Shown here: piece by piece, positions 1-8,686 of the stretch
How the letters are laid out: each line of letters begins with the position of its first letter
How positions within the stretch are numbered: position 1 is the stretch's first letter
Origin: Parasediminibacterium sp051861445
GTDB taxonomy: Bacteria; Bacteroidota; Bacteroidia; Chitinophagales; Chitinophagaceae
Length of the DNA: 64,000 bases
Direction: 5' to 3'
Assembly (NCBI GenBank): GCA_051861445.1
Contig: JBHYCS010000019.1
Span: 31,997 to 95,996, forward strand
Made by a program: the position numbers and the translations under genes
Notes under the pieces: model-generated
Databases searched by the model: none
What the model saw: the letters and a program-made list of their open reading frames with translations, nothing else
What the model was told of the DNA's origin: nothing

Positions 1-456
1 GGGAAAAATGTAAAAAAACATCCATCTATTTATCAAGAAATCATCGCTAATCAACATGCCGTTGGTAACCATACACAACATCATTTAAATGGTTGGCAAA
101 CAGATACGTATACCTATGTAAAAGATATTTTATGGGCGGCTAATTTTATTCAATCTAATTTGTTTCGACCACCTTATGGTAGAATTACAAAATCTCAAAT
201 TAAAGAAATTACAATACCACCTTATATAAATGCTCAAACTTTTTCTCCGATAATGTGGTCGGTTTTAAGTGGTGATTTCGACATTTCATTATCCAATGAA
301 AAGTGTTTAGATAATGTACTTAAAAATACAACTAGTGGTAGTATAGTTGTGTTTCATGATAGCGAAAAAGCGTTTCAAAAATTGCAATATGCATTACCAA
401 AAATGTTAGAACATTTCAGCAATTTAGACTATCAGTTTCATGCTATAAATGCATAA
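1..456 (+). CDS. Polysaccharide deacetylase (NodB domain), 3' part only
   Basis: The frame is open from base 1, so the start lies left of the window. The visible 151 residues hold the later motifs of the NodB (carbohydrate esterase 4) fold: the metal-binding NHTQHH at visible residues 23-28, FRPPYGR at about 56-62 (the catalytic-groove Arg motif) and VVFHDSE near residue 117, which carries the late catalytic His. Family members remove N- or O-acetyl groups from peptidoglycan or other polysaccharides at the cell surface. The first motif (the catalytic Asp) would be upstream and cannot be checked. The substrate cannot be told from this fragment. Confidence 0.85.
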   Translation, partial: GKNVKKHPSIYQEIIANQHAVGNHTQHHLNGWQTDTYTYVKDILWAANFIQSNLFRPPYGRITKSQIKEITIPPYINAQTFSPIMWSVLSGDFDISLSNEKCLDNVLKNTTSGSIVVFHDSEKAFQKLQYALPKMLEHFSNLDYQFHAINA

Positions 457-487
457 ACAACAAAGGCCGAGGTAGAAACCTCAGCCC
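455..487 (-). terminator. Orphan terminator-like hairpin, minus strand
   Basis: Bases 465-473 and 478-486 form a 9-bp stem around a 4-base loop. On the plus strand one position is a C.A mismatch (68/83 of the 400s); on the minus strand the same position is a G.U wobble, and the minus-strand stem is followed by a T-rich run TTTGTTGTTT. The hairpin therefore works better as a minus-strand terminator, yet no minus-strand gene lies between 456 and 666. Confidence 0.45.
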
Positions 488-575
488 ATTTAATCCGTAC
501 CCTATGAAAACAGTCTTTACAATCTTAATTCCTTACTAATGTGCCTTTAATTTTAGTTGTTGTTATAGTTCGAGA
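455..575 (-). ncRNA. Possible small RNA ending at the orphan hairpin
   Basis: The gap 457-665 has no convincing gene on either strand. A minus-strand transcript ending at the 455-487 hairpin is suggested by that hairpin and by a weak promoter-like arrangement further right on the minus strand: TTG, 19 bases, then TACACGTT, which misses the TAnnTTTG consensus at two positions. The 5' end is a guess. A 10-codon plus-strand mini-ORF (ATG at about 504) is also present and is probably chance. Confidence 0.2.
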
Positions 576-665
576 TATTAAAACGTGTACCGATTGTTTT
601 TTATTTTCCAATAGCTAAATATTTTTTATTGTGTAAAGGGCATAAAAAATTTTAAAATTTGCAAC

Positions 666-1433
666 ATGACCATTATAGATACACATTGCCATTTATATGC
701 AGAAGAGTTTAATCAAGATATAGATGCCGTAATTGAACAAGCAAAAGCAGAAGGCGTTACCAAATTTTATTTACCAGCAATTGATAGCGAATCGTTAGAA
801 GCTATGCTTGCTTTAGAAAAAAAATTTCCCAACGAGTGTATAGCTATGATGGGTTTACATCCTTGCTATGTAAAAGAAAACTATAAAGAAGAACTTGATA
901 TTGTTCATCAACAATTACAACAACGCTCATTTGCTGCTGTTGGAGAAATTGGTTTAGATTTTTATTGGGATAAAACGTTTACAAACCAACAATACGAGGC
1001 TTTTGAACAACAAATGCAATGGGCTTTAGAGAAACAATTACCCATTGTAATTCATACCAGAAACGCCATGCAAGAAACCATTAATGCAGTAAAGCTTTTT
1101 GCAAACAAAGGCGTTAAAGGTATTTTTCATTGTTTTAGTGGTAGTTACGAAAGTGCAAAACAAATTATAGACCTCGGGTTTTTATTAGGAATTGGTGGTG
1201 TGATTACCTATAAAAACGCAGGACTGCCAGAAGTAATTGCAAAAATTGGATTGGAACATTTGGTGCTAGAAACCGATGCACCTTATTTATCACCTGTGCC
1301 GTTTAGAGGTAAAAGAAATGAAAGCAGTTATTTAAAATACATTGTAGCCAAAGTTGCAGAAGCAAAACAATGTAGTGTAGAAGAGGTTGCTGCTATTACA
1401 ACTACTAATGCACAACGCCTTTTTAAATATTGA
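666..1433 (+). CDS. tatD: TatD family metal-dependent DNase
   Basis: 255 residues, the normal family length. The amidohydrolase-fold metal ligands are visible: DTHCH at residues 5-9, GEIGLDFYWD near 92-101 with the bridging Glu, VIHTR near 127, FHCFSG near 156, and ETDAPYLSP near 202 with the last Asp ligand. TatD proteins are 3'-5' exonucleases acting on DNA and RNA in the cytosol, linked to repair of oxidised DNA and RNA quality control. The ATG at 666 fits, because the family motif starts within five residues of it. A tRNA gene follows after about 50 bases, with its own promoter. The family assignment is firm; the substrate is inferred from the family. Confidence 0.93.
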   Translation: MTIIDTHCHLYAEEFNQDIDAVIEQAKAEGVTKFYLPAIDSESLEAMLALEKKFPNECIAMMGLHPCYVKENYKEELDIVHQQLQQRSFAAVGEIGLDFYWDKTFTNQQYEAFEQQMQWALEKQLPIVIHTRNAMQETINAVKLFANKGVKGIFHCFSGSYESAKQIIDLGFLLGIGGVITYKNAGLPEVIAKIGLEHLVLETDAPYLSPVPFRGKRNESSYLKYIVAKVAEAKQCSVEEVAAITTTNAQRLFKY

Positions 1434-1440
1434 TTTTTTA

Positions 1441-1471
1441 TTGAAGAATTAGTGCCGAACCGTTACTTTTG
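1441..1471 (+). promoter_or_regulatory. Bacteroidota-type promoter for tRNA-Ser
   Basis: TTG at 1441-1443, a 20-base spacer, then TACTTTTG at 1464-1471, an exact match to the TAnnTTTG -7 element of the primary sigma factor of Bacteroidota. The predicted start of transcription is near 1478, some 9 bases before the tRNA. Confidence 0.75.
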
Positions 1472-1486
1472 CTGCCCTTAATAAAA

Positions 1487-1573
1487 GGAGAGTTGTCCGA
1501 GTGGTTGAAGGAGCACGCCTGGAAAGTGTGTATACGGGAAACTGTATCAAGAGTTCGAATCTCTTACTCTCCG
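1487..1573 (+). tRNA. tRNA-Ser, anticodon GGA
   Basis: An 87-base class II tRNA. The acceptor stem GGAGAGT (1487-1493) pairs with ACTCTCC (1566-1572), followed by discriminator G1573. The anticodon stem CACGC/GTGTG encloses the loop CTGGAAA with anticodon GGA. A long variable arm (TATAC/GTATC-type stem) and the T-loop GTTCGAATC identify a serine tRNA. The terminal CCA is not encoded. It reads UCC and UCU codons. Confidence 0.96.
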
Positions 1574-1710
1574 CATTTTTAGTTGATTTTATCCCCTCAT
1601 CTATTCTACTTTATCTACCACATTGTAGAATTACCTTTTTCAATTTCTTTTCCAAATCTTCTGTTTACTCAATACTTATTAATAACTTTCGGTTTTCCAA
1701 AAATGTACTT

Positions 1711-4700
1711 ATGAGAAATTCACTAACCCTAGTAATTGGTTTTGGTGTAGCTGCTATTGCTACAATTACGGCTATTCAAAAAAACACCGCTATTTTTAAA
1801 ACACCTCTTTTTGCTGATAGCACAGCTAAAAAAGATACGCATCAATACACCGTTTATAAAAATTTACCTTTAAAACCAAGTAGAACAATTCAATTCAATG
1901 CAAAAGAAGGTTCTTGGATGAGTGTAGATATGAGTGCTGATGGTAAAACAATTGTTTTTGATTTGATGGGTGATATTTATACAATGCCTGCTAACGGTGG
2001 AAAAGCTACTGTTGTAACGAAAGGATTATCTTACGATGTGCATCCAAGATTTAGCCCCGATGGTAAAAAAATTCTGTTTATTTCTGATAGAAGTGGAGCA
2101 GATAATCTTTGGTATATTGATACAGAAAAAAAAGATACAGTTCAATTAACTTTCGATCAAAACCAACATTTTCCGAGTGCTTGTTGGACGCCTGATGGTG
2201 AATACATTATTTATTCAAAAGGGCGTAGACTTCCGAAATTATTTATGGTACATAAAAAAGGAGGTAGTGGCACACAGTTAATAGAAGCACCTGCAGGTTT
2301 AAAAACGATTGATCCTGCTGTAAGTGCAGATGGCAAGAAAGTATACTATTCTGCAAGAATGGGTGCCTGGAATTACAATGCTCAATTACCACAATATCAA
2401 ATTGGTTTGTACGATAGAAATAATGCTAAAACAACTACTATCACTTCAAGATATGGAAGTGCATTTACACCTACACTTTCTAAAGATGGAAAATGGTTGG
2501 TATATGGTACAAGATACGAAGATAAAACTGGCTTGGTGATTCGAAATTTACAAACTAGTGAAGAAAAATGGTTGGCTTATCCTGTTCAAAGAGATGAGCA
2601 AGAATCTATTGCACCATTGGGCGTTTTACCAGCAATGTCTTTTACGCCTGATAGCAAATATGTATTGGCTGCTTTTGGTGGTAAAATTCAAAAAATTGCT
2701 ATTGATGGAAGTGGCATACAAGAAATTCCCATTGATGTAGATGTAAAAATGGAATTAGGTCCTCAACTCAATTTTAAATATCCTATTTCAGATACTGCAT
2801 TTCAATTAGCAACTCAAATTAGAGATGCTATTCCTTCACCTAATGGAAAGAAATTAGCCTTTACTGCATTGAATAGATTGTATGTAATGGATTATCCGAA
2901 TGGAACACCAAAACGTGTTACCAACAACGATTTTACAGAAGCCCAACCCACTTGGAGTCCTGATGGAAATACTATTGCATTTAGCACTTGGTCTGCCGAT
3001 GGTGGAGATATTTATACTGTTAATTTAACTACAAATGCTGTTCAACAACTTACTACTCAAAAAGGATTGTATCAGCATTTGGTATACAATCCTGCTGGTG
3101 ATAAAATTGTTTGTTTAAGAAGTAGTGCAAGGGTATTTAAAGAATCGTATGGACCAGGTTATGATGGTAATGAAGAAGAAATTATTTGGATTGCTGTCAA
3201 CGGTGGCACCACTAAAATCATTGATAAATCATTAAATCGTTACAATCCACATTTTATTAAAAATCAGCCTGAACGAATTTATTTAACCAATGGTAATGGC
3301 GATTTAATTTCTATAAAATGGGATGGAACTGATGAAAAGAAAGTTCTACATTTTACAGGCATTACTACTTACGGTTCTATACCATCAGTTAAGGGAAGAC
3401 CAGACCCTGAAAGCATGAAATGTATTTTAATTGAAAATCATGAATTAGATAAGGAAAGAGAAATGAGTAAGCCTACACCTGCCTCTTGGATAACAATTGC
3501 TCCAACAGGTGATAAAGCATTGGTACAAGTAAACAATGATATTTATGTAGTAACGGTTCCTGAAACGGGTAAGCTTGAAAATATATCCGTTGCAGATGCA
3601 AATAATGCAGACTTTCCTGCTAAGAAATTAACTGAGTTTGGAGGGGAATTTCCTTATTGGCAGCAAGATGGAAAAAATGTTCACTTTAGTTTAGGCAATA
3701 CCCATTTTACATACGATGTAACTTATGCTCAATTTTTTGAGGATAGTGTTAAAGAAGCGAAGAAAATAAATGCAAAACGTATTGAAGATTCTACAGCACG
3801 TTTAATGGCTGATACATTATTAAAAAAACAAGCCGATGCTGAAAAGAAAATTAAAGATTCTATTGCTGCAAAAGACACTACTGCAAAAAAGAATATAGCA
3901 AAAGAAGAAGCTACGTATAAAGCAATAGAAAATCAGGTAAAAGTATATTTTAAGAAAGCAACACCTTCAGGTATAGTAATGCTACGTGGTGCAAGAATAA
4001 TTACCATGAAAGGTGATGAAGTGATAGAAAATGGTGATGTTTTAATTGAAAATAATCGTATTAAAGCTGTTGCTAAAAAACTATCTGTACCTGCAGGAGC
4101 AAAAGTAATAAATGTATCAGGTAAAACAATTGTTCCAGGATTTGTAGACCCACATGCACATATGTGGCCTAATTGGGGAATTCATAAAAATCAAATATGG
4201 ATTTATGCTACCAATTTAGCGTATGGTGTTACTACAACAAGAGATCCACAAACCGCAACTACAGACGTACTTACTTACAGTGATATGGTAGATGCAGGTA
4301 TGATGGCGGGCCCAAGAATTTACTCTACTGGTCCTGGTGTAGGATATTGGTTTTACAACATTAAAGATTCTACACAAGCAGAAAGTGTATTAAAACAATA
4401 CAGCAAATATTTCCAAACAAAATACATTAAAATGTATTTAACCGGTAATAGAAAACAACGCCAATGGATTATTCAAGCGGCAAAAAATCAAAACATGATG
4501 CCAACAACAGAAGGCGGTTTAGATTTTAAATTAGATATGACACAAATACTAGATGGTTATCCCGGTCATGAACATGCATTGCCGATTTATCCATTGTATA
4601 AAGATGTGTTTACATTTATTACTCAGTCTAAAACAATAGTTACACCAACTTTATTGGTATCTTATGGTGGACCTTTTGCAGAAAATTATTATTGGGCAAC

Positions 4701-5223
4701 TGAAAACCCATATCATGATAAAAAAGTGCAACACTTTTTTGCGTATGATGAATTGGCTGCAAAAACAAGACGATTAGGTGCAGGTTGGTTTATGCCAGAA
4801 GAACATGTGTTTCAGAAACATGCAAAAAATATGAAACAATTTGTAGAAATGGGTGGATTAGCAGGTGTTGGTAGCCATGGAGAGTTTCAAGGTTTGGGCT
4901 ATCATTGGGAATTGTGGAGTATGCAAAGCGGTGGTATGCGTACAATTGATGCTTTAAAAGTGGCAACCATTCATGGTGCAATAGGATTAGGATTAGACAA
5001 AGATTTAGGTAGCATTGAGTCTGGAAAACTTGCCGATTTATTGATTTTAGATAAAAATCCGCTAGAGAATATTCGCCATACCAATACAATAAAATTTGTA
5101 ATGAAAGATGGTAGATTGTATGAAGGAGCTACTTGTGATGAAGTTTATCCAAATAGTAAAAAATTAGATAAAAAAGAATGGGAATTCGATAAGCCCGTAA
5201 TGAATACAACCATTAAGGAGTAA
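1711..5223 (+). CDS. Exported amidohydrolase with N-terminal TolB-like beta-propeller
   Basis: 1170 residues from the ATG at 1711; an upstream extension of the frame would run through tRNA-Ser and is rejected. The start gives a hydrophobic export segment (residues 5-20). Residues of about 60-650 hold repeated PD40/TolB-type propeller blades (SPDGKKI, TPDGEYI, SPDGNTI-type motifs). A charged Lys/Glu-rich helix near 690-750 links to a C-terminal amidohydrolase domain with GFVDPHAH (first metal ligands), GHEHALP, and GSHGEFQGLG followed by the closing GKLADLLILDKNP segment. The propeller plus amidohydrolase arrangement is known in Bacteroidota. It is probably a periplasmic hydrolase of cyclic amides, peptides or similar compounds. 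A strong terminator follows. The substrate is unknown. Confidence 0.85.
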   Translation: MRNSLTLVIGFGVAAIATITAIQKNTAIFKTPLFADSTAKKDTHQYTVYKNLPLKPSRTIQFNAKEGSWMSVDMSADGKTIVFDLMGDIYTMPANGGKATVVTKGLSYDVHPRFSPDGKKILFISDRSGADNLWYIDTEKKDTVQLTFDQNQHFPSACWTPDGEYIIYSKGRRLPKLFMVHKKGGSGTQLIEAPAGLKTIDPAVSADGKKVYYSARMGAWNYNAQLPQYQIGLYDRNNAKTTTITSRYGSAFTPTLSKDGKWLVYGTRYEDKTGLVIRNLQTSEEKWLAYPVQRDEQESIAPLGVLPAMSFTPDSKYVLAAFGGKIQKIAIDGSGIQEIPIDVDVKMELGPQLNFKYPISDTAFQLATQIRDAIPSPNGKKLAFTALNRLYVMDYPNGTPKRVTNNDFTEAQPTWSPDGNTIAFSTWSADGGDIYTVNLTTNAVQQLTTQKGLYQHLVYNPAGDKIVCLRSSARVFKESYGPGYDGNEEEIIWIAVNGGTTKIIDKSLNRYNPHFIKNQPERIYLTNGNGDLISIKWDGTDEKKVLHFTGITTYGSIPSVKGRPDPESMKCILIENHELDKEREMSKPTPASWITIAPTGDKALVQVNNDIYVVTVPETGKLENISVADANNADFPAKKLTEFGGEFPYWQQDGKNVHFSLGNTHFTYDVTYAQFFEDSVKEAKKINAKRIEDSTARLMADTLLKKQADAEKKIKDSIAAKDTTAKKNIAKEEATYKAIENQVKVYFKKATPSGIVMLRGARIITMKGDEVIENGDVLIENNRIKAVAKKLSVPAGAKVINVSGKTIVPGFVDPHAHMWPNWGIHKNQIWIYATNLAYGVTTTRDPQTATTDVLTYSDMVDAGMMAGPRIYSTGPGVGYWFYNIKDSTQAESVLKQYSKYFQTKYIKMYLTGNRKQRQWIIQAAKNQNMMPTTEGGLDFKLDMTQILDGYPGHEHALPIYPLYKDVFTFITQSKTIVTPTLLVSYGGPFAENYYWATENPYHDKKVQHFFAYDELAAKTRRLGAGWFMPEEHVFQKHAKNMKQFVEMGGLAGVGSHGEFQGLGYHWELWSMQSGGMRTIDALKVATIHGAIGLGLDKDLGSIESGKLADLLILDKNPLENIRHTNTIKFVMKDGRLYEGATCDEVYPNSKKLDKKEWEFDKPVMNTTIKE

Positions 5224-5240
5224 ATACTTGTTTAGAAGGG

Positions 5241-5283
5241 AAACGAGGCTGTTATAGTGGATATAACAGCCTCGTTTTTTTTA
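5241..5283 (+). terminator. Strong bidirectional rho-independent terminator
   Basis: A perfect 16-bp stem (5241-5256 with 5262-5277) with a 5-base loop, T-rich on the plus strand and A-rich upstream, so it can end both the amidohydrolase transcript and the convergent HIRAN gene. Confidence 0.9.
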
Positions 5284-5302
5284 GATTGTATCAGCTATAT
5301 TA

Positions 5303-6172
5303 TTAGAAACACATTTCTATATAATGTTGACCAAGCTTATCAGTAACGTGTACTAATTTGTTTATTTTAGGAACTAGTGCTTCTGCTTCTTTTGTGGTCA
5401 TAACTATATAGCCATCTTCATTAAACAACTCATTTAATTCACCACAAATTTGTTCGGCTTCATTAATTATATTCTTTAGTTTAAATTCTTTCGGGATTCT
5501 TTTTTTATTTACAAGTAAATACTCGTTTCCATCTTTTCCATATTCTATGTTGTTGTAAGTAGTAAAGTCATCATTATGTAAAATATCGTAAATTCTATCA
5601 TTGGGATAATAGGTTTCAAAATAATGATACCAATCGGTGTCATTTTCTACGAATACGTTTTTATCATTTAAATTACTCCAAGTTACTCGTTTAATTACAT
5701 CGTTGCTTTGTTTATAACTACGATAATGTGGAGTATCTAAAACAGTTAAGTATGCAGCATTTGCCAAAACTGCATCATTAGATTCTTTCAAAAAATAAAT
5801 GGCTGCAAAAACATTCTCCCAAGGTTTTGTATCTTTTTTTAGTATGGCTATTTCTGCCATTAATTCTAAAGCATTTGCATCTAAAAGTTTACTCAATATC
5901 TCGTTTTCTGAACGTGGTATGTAACCAATTTTTTGCTTATTCCAATGTAGTGCTATGGCACAATTGTCAAATTCGTTGTTAGGTTCTCTTACCAACTCTA
6001 ACATGTCACCTTCTTTCATGTTTTCTAATAAATCCATTCCCTTTCCAAATCTAAAACCTGCAACAAAACATTGAAGTAAGTAAAATTTCTTATATTCTTT
6101 AATAAATTGTTTGGGTATAAAAGCCAATCCACCCAATGCTAAAATATTTTTTATAAAAGTTGTTCTATTCAT
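5303..6172 (-). CDS. HIRAN-domain protein with N-terminal hydrophobic segment
   Basis: 289 residues. Residues of about 33-115 match the HIRAN domain: FVAGFRFGKG, GDMLELVREPNNEFDNCAIAL and KIGYIPRSEN are its characteristic strands. HIRAN domains bind DNA ends or serve as DNA-damage recognition modules. The rest (about 120-289) is not recognised. The N-terminus reads like a signal or membrane anchor (TFIKNILALGGLAFIPKQ), with a Tat-like flavour but only one Arg, which is odd for a DNA-binding protein. It sits just upstream of, and divergent from, the restriction-modification module, separated from it by a large palindrome. Whether the two are functionally linked is unknown. Confidence 0.75.
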   Translation of the reverse strand: MNRTTFIKNILALGGLAFIPKQFIKEYKKFYLLQCFVAGFRFGKGMDLLENMKEGDMLELVREPNNEFDNCAIALHWNKQKIGYIPRSENEILSKLLDANALELMAEIAILKKDTKPWENVFAAIYFLKESNDAVLANAAYLTVLDTPHYRSYKQSNDVIKRVTWSNLNDKNVFVENDTDWYHYFETYYPNDRIYDILHNDDFTTYNNIEYGKDGNEYLLVNKKRIPKEFKLKNIINEAEQICGELNELFNEDGYIVMTTKEAEALVPKINKLVHVTDKLGQHYIEMCF

Positions 6173-6262
6173 ATTTAATAAAGTTAATAAACAATAACTA
6201 TTTACTTTAGATTTGCCATCAATAAAACATATTAATTAACGCATAGCGTTGCTTACGTTTCT

Positions 6263-6383
6263 CATCAGATAAAACCTAGGAAATTTTAAAAGAGAGAGAA
6301 ACAGTACTAGCGATGCATCCGAAAGGGTGCATCCTTTTGCTGTATTCTATTCTCTTGCGGCTCTCCTAGGTGCCCTTCTGATG
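6263..6383. repeat. 121-bp concentric imperfect palindrome
   Basis: Three nested inverted segments share one centre near 6323: CATCAGA (6263-6269) with TCTGATG (6377-6383), CCTAGG (6275-6280) with CCTAGG (6365-6370), and the inner stem GATGCATCC (6312-6320) with GGGTGCATC (6325-6333) around GAAA. The intervening arms pair partly. A smaller inverted repeat, AACGC-ATA-GCGTT, lies just outside at 6238-6250. It could be a structured RNA, a cruciform or a palindromic repeat element in the leader of the R-M genes. I see no second copy in the window. Confidence 0.6.
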
Positions 6384-6476
6384 TAGAATTTCAAGCGAAG
6401 GATTGCACCTATTTTTTTGCACCTATCTTCTCTTGAAATTCTATTTCTGAAACATAAGCAATCAAATCAATCGCTT

Positions 6477-8657
6477 ATGAACCTGATAGATATTCTTCAA
6501 AATTCAGCTTATAGTTTATCGCTTTTTTCTAAACAAGAAATTGATTTTATTGAAGCCAATATCAAAGAAAAAGAAACTAAAAAAGGTATTGAACCTTATT
6601 TCTATTGTCAGGTTCGTTTTAAAGAAATAAAGCTTACTCCAGAAGAAGTGGTAAGGCAATTATACTTGTATAAACTCATTAACCATTATCAATATTCAAC
6701 AAATAGAATGAAGCTTGAGTATCCTGTAAACTTTGGTCGTGAAACTAAACGAGCCGACATTGTTATCATGGATAAGCTTGACCCCAATGTTGCATATATT
6801 TTAGTAGAAGTAAAAAAGCCAAAAGCAAAAGATGGAAGAGATCAATTAAAAAGTTATTGCCATGGTACAGGTGCAACAATGGGTGTATGGACAAATGGTG
6901 AAAGCATTACATATCATCACCGTAAAAACCCTAACTATTTTGAAGACATACCTGAAATACCAAAAGCCACAGAAAAGCTAGAAGATATATTACAACGCCC
7001 TTTTAAAATGGCAGATTTGGTACGTGAAGATAAGTTGAAAGAAAGCGGTAAAAGCTTAAAAGACTTAGTGCAAGAAATGGAAAATGAGGTGTTGGCAAAT
7101 GCAGGCGTAGATGTATTTGAAGAAGTATTTAAACTCATTTTTGCAAAGTTGTACGACGAATATTTAGGTGCTAATGATGAAAGCAGAAATCTTGAATTTA
7201 GAAACACAGGTTTAAGTGATGCAGAATTAAAAGAAAAGATTCAACTATTGTTCGACCGTGCCAATAAAAAGTGGGATGGTGTTTTTGAAACAAATGCTAA
7301 ACTGAATTTAACACCATCGCATTTATCTATCTGTGTAAGTTCTTTAGAAACCGTAAAACTATTTAATAGCAACTTAGATGTTGTTGATGAAGCTTTTGAA
7401 TACTTAATTGGTAAAAGTAGTAAAGGAGAAAAAGGACAATATTTTACACCACGATATGTAATAGATATGTGTGTAAAAATGATGAATCCTACAGAAGAAG
7501 ATTATGTAATTGATACTGCAGCAGGTAGTTCGGGTTTTCCTGTACACGCAGTAATGCATGTGTGGAAACAAATGTTTAAAAAGAAGGGTAAAAAAATAAG
7601 TCACTTATTTACAGCACAAGACAAACCGCAATATTGTAAAGATTATGTAGTAGAAAAAGTATTTGCTATTGATTTTGATGAAAAAGCAGTACGGGTTGGC
7701 AGAACCCTAAACCTAATAGCAGGTGATGGACAAACCAATGTACTACACTTAAATACACTCGATTTTAGCCGCTGGAAAAACACCGTAGAAGAAGACAGCT
7801 GGGAACATTATTTAGATGGGTTTAAACGCTTAAAAAAGTTAAGACAAACAACCAAAAACGGCAACGATTTTATGTACTTCAATTTTGATGTACTTATGGC
7901 AAACCCACCATTTGCAGGTGATATAAAAGAAAGCCAAATACTTAGCCGGTATGAATTAGCCATGAAAAATGGTAAAGCTTCACCAGCAGTTGGTAGAGAT
8001 ATTTTATTTATAGAACGTAATCTTAATTTTTTAAAACCTGGTGGTCGTATGGCGATAGTATTACCACAAGGTAGATTTAACAATAGTAGTGATAAATACA
8101 TACGAGATTTTATTGCAGAGCATTGTAGAATATTGGCAGTAGTAGGCTTACATGGCAATACATTTAAGCCACATACAGGCACTAAAACCAGTGTATTGTT
8201 TTGTCAAAAATGGGATGATGTATTATGCCCAAAAACAGATGATTACAACATTTTTTTCGCTACTCAACAATTAGAAGGTAAAAATAATAGTGGCGATAAA
8301 TTGTTTTGGAAAAAGCAGCATAACGCTGTCATGCTTACGAAGGAAGCATCTGATGATGGCAATGTCATGCTGACGAAGGAAGCATCTGATGAAATTGGTA
8401 GATCCTTCGTTCCTCAGGATGACAGCGTTCCTCAGGATGACAATAACCGTCAGTACGGTAATGCATTGATTGGACAAACCACCACCATAGAAAAAGATGC
8501 AATTGCAGACCAACATGGACACCCCATTGTATATCATGATTTATTTGCAACCATTAATGAATACGATGATGATACTACTGAACAGCTAACACCTGATGGA
8601 ATTGCAGAAGCTTTTATAGAATTTGCTAAGAAAGAACGATTAAGTTTTTTCGCCTAA
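6477..8657 (+). CDS. Single-chain restriction-methylation subunit: HSDR_N nuclease-like domain fused to N6-adenine methylase
   Basis: 726 residues from the ATG at 6477; a TTG at 6417 is possible but adds 20 poorly structured residues. The N-terminal part resembles the HSDR_N domain of type I restriction subunits, with the PD-(D/E)xK-like residues RADIVI (Asp about 94) and LVEVKKPK (Glu about 111, Lys about 113). The C-terminal part is an N6 adenine methylase of the HsdM kind: GQYFTPRYV, DTAAGSSGF (SAM motif I, near 346) and ANPPF (motif IV, from about 475). No helicase-translocase and no separate hsdR are present. With the following specificity gene this resembles BcgI-like type IIB or IIG systems rather than type I; that is inference. 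Residues of about 618-656 are encoded by an inserted REP-like repeat. Confidence 0.85.
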   Translation: MNLIDILQNSAYSLSLFSKQEIDFIEANIKEKETKKGIEPYFYCQVRFKEIKLTPEEVVRQLYLYKLINHYQYSTNRMKLEYPVNFGRETKRADIVIMDKLDPNVAYILVEVKKPKAKDGRDQLKSYCHGTGATMGVWTNGESITYHHRKNPNYFEDIPEIPKATEKLEDILQRPFKMADLVREDKLKESGKSLKDLVQEMENEVLANAGVDVFEEVFKLIFAKLYDEYLGANDESRNLEFRNTGLSDAELKEKIQLLFDRANKKWDGVFETNAKLNLTPSHLSICVSSLETVKLFNSNLDVVDEAFEYLIGKSSKGEKGQYFTPRYVIDMCVKMMNPTEEDYVIDTAAGSSGFPVHAVMHVWKQMFKKKGKKISHLFTAQDKPQYCKDYVVEKVFAIDFDEKAVRVGRTLNLIAGDGQTNVLHLNTLDFSRWKNTVEEDSWEHYLDGFKRLKKLRQTTKNGNDFMYFNFDVLMANPPFAGDIKESQILSRYELAMKNGKASPAVGRDILFIERNLNFLKPGGRMAIVLPQGRFNNSSDKYIRDFIAEHCRILAVVGLHGNTFKPHTGTKTSVLFCQKWDDVLCPKTDDYNIFFATQQLEGKNNSGDKLFWKKQHNAVMLTKEASDDGNVMLTKEASDEIGRSFVPQDDSVPQDDNNRQYGNALIGQTTTIEKDAIADQHGHPIVYHDLFATINEYDDDTTEQLTPDGIAEAFIEFAKKERLSFFA
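8328..8443 (+). repeat. REP-like repeat cluster inside the methylase coding sequence
   Basis: Two 29-bp direct copies starting GTCATGC (8328-8356 and 8364-8392, one mismatch) are followed by related inverted copies ending CCTCAGGATGAC (about 8400-8423 and a truncated 8424-8441). The 36-base period keeps the reading frame and gives the repeated peptide MLTKEASD, then VPQDD twice. These units look like the dispersed GTCATnCTGA-type palindromic repeats known from Bacteroidota genomes; that identification is from memory. Confidence 0.75.
8645..8651 (+). other. Slippery heptamer T TTT TTC at the methylase/specificity junction
   Basis: In the methylase frame the codons are AGT TTT TTC GCC TAA, so 8645-8651 is a canonical X XXY YYZ heptamer, four bases before the stop. 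A -1 slip would continue into the frame of the specificity subunit, which is open from 8630 and reads RLSPFNEAKYKALLEG before any ATG, GTG or TTG. The sequence shows the possibility; whether ribosomes use it is unknown. Confidence 0.5.
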
Positions 8658-8686
8658 GCCCTTTTAACGAAGCCAAATACAAGGCA

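Noticed and set aside
500..545. Ten-codon plus-strand mini-ORF with ATG near 504.
   Set aside because: Too short to judge, without a clear promoter or downstream gene it could lead.
1501..1710. Open frame upstream of the amidohydrolase, running through tRNA-Ser.
   Set aside because: The first third lies inside a well-formed tRNA gene and the ATG at 1711 gives a normal export segment.
8265..8550. Minus-strand reading frames over the methylase repeat.
   Set aside because: They are shadows of the methylase gene and exist because the inserted repeats are open on both strands.
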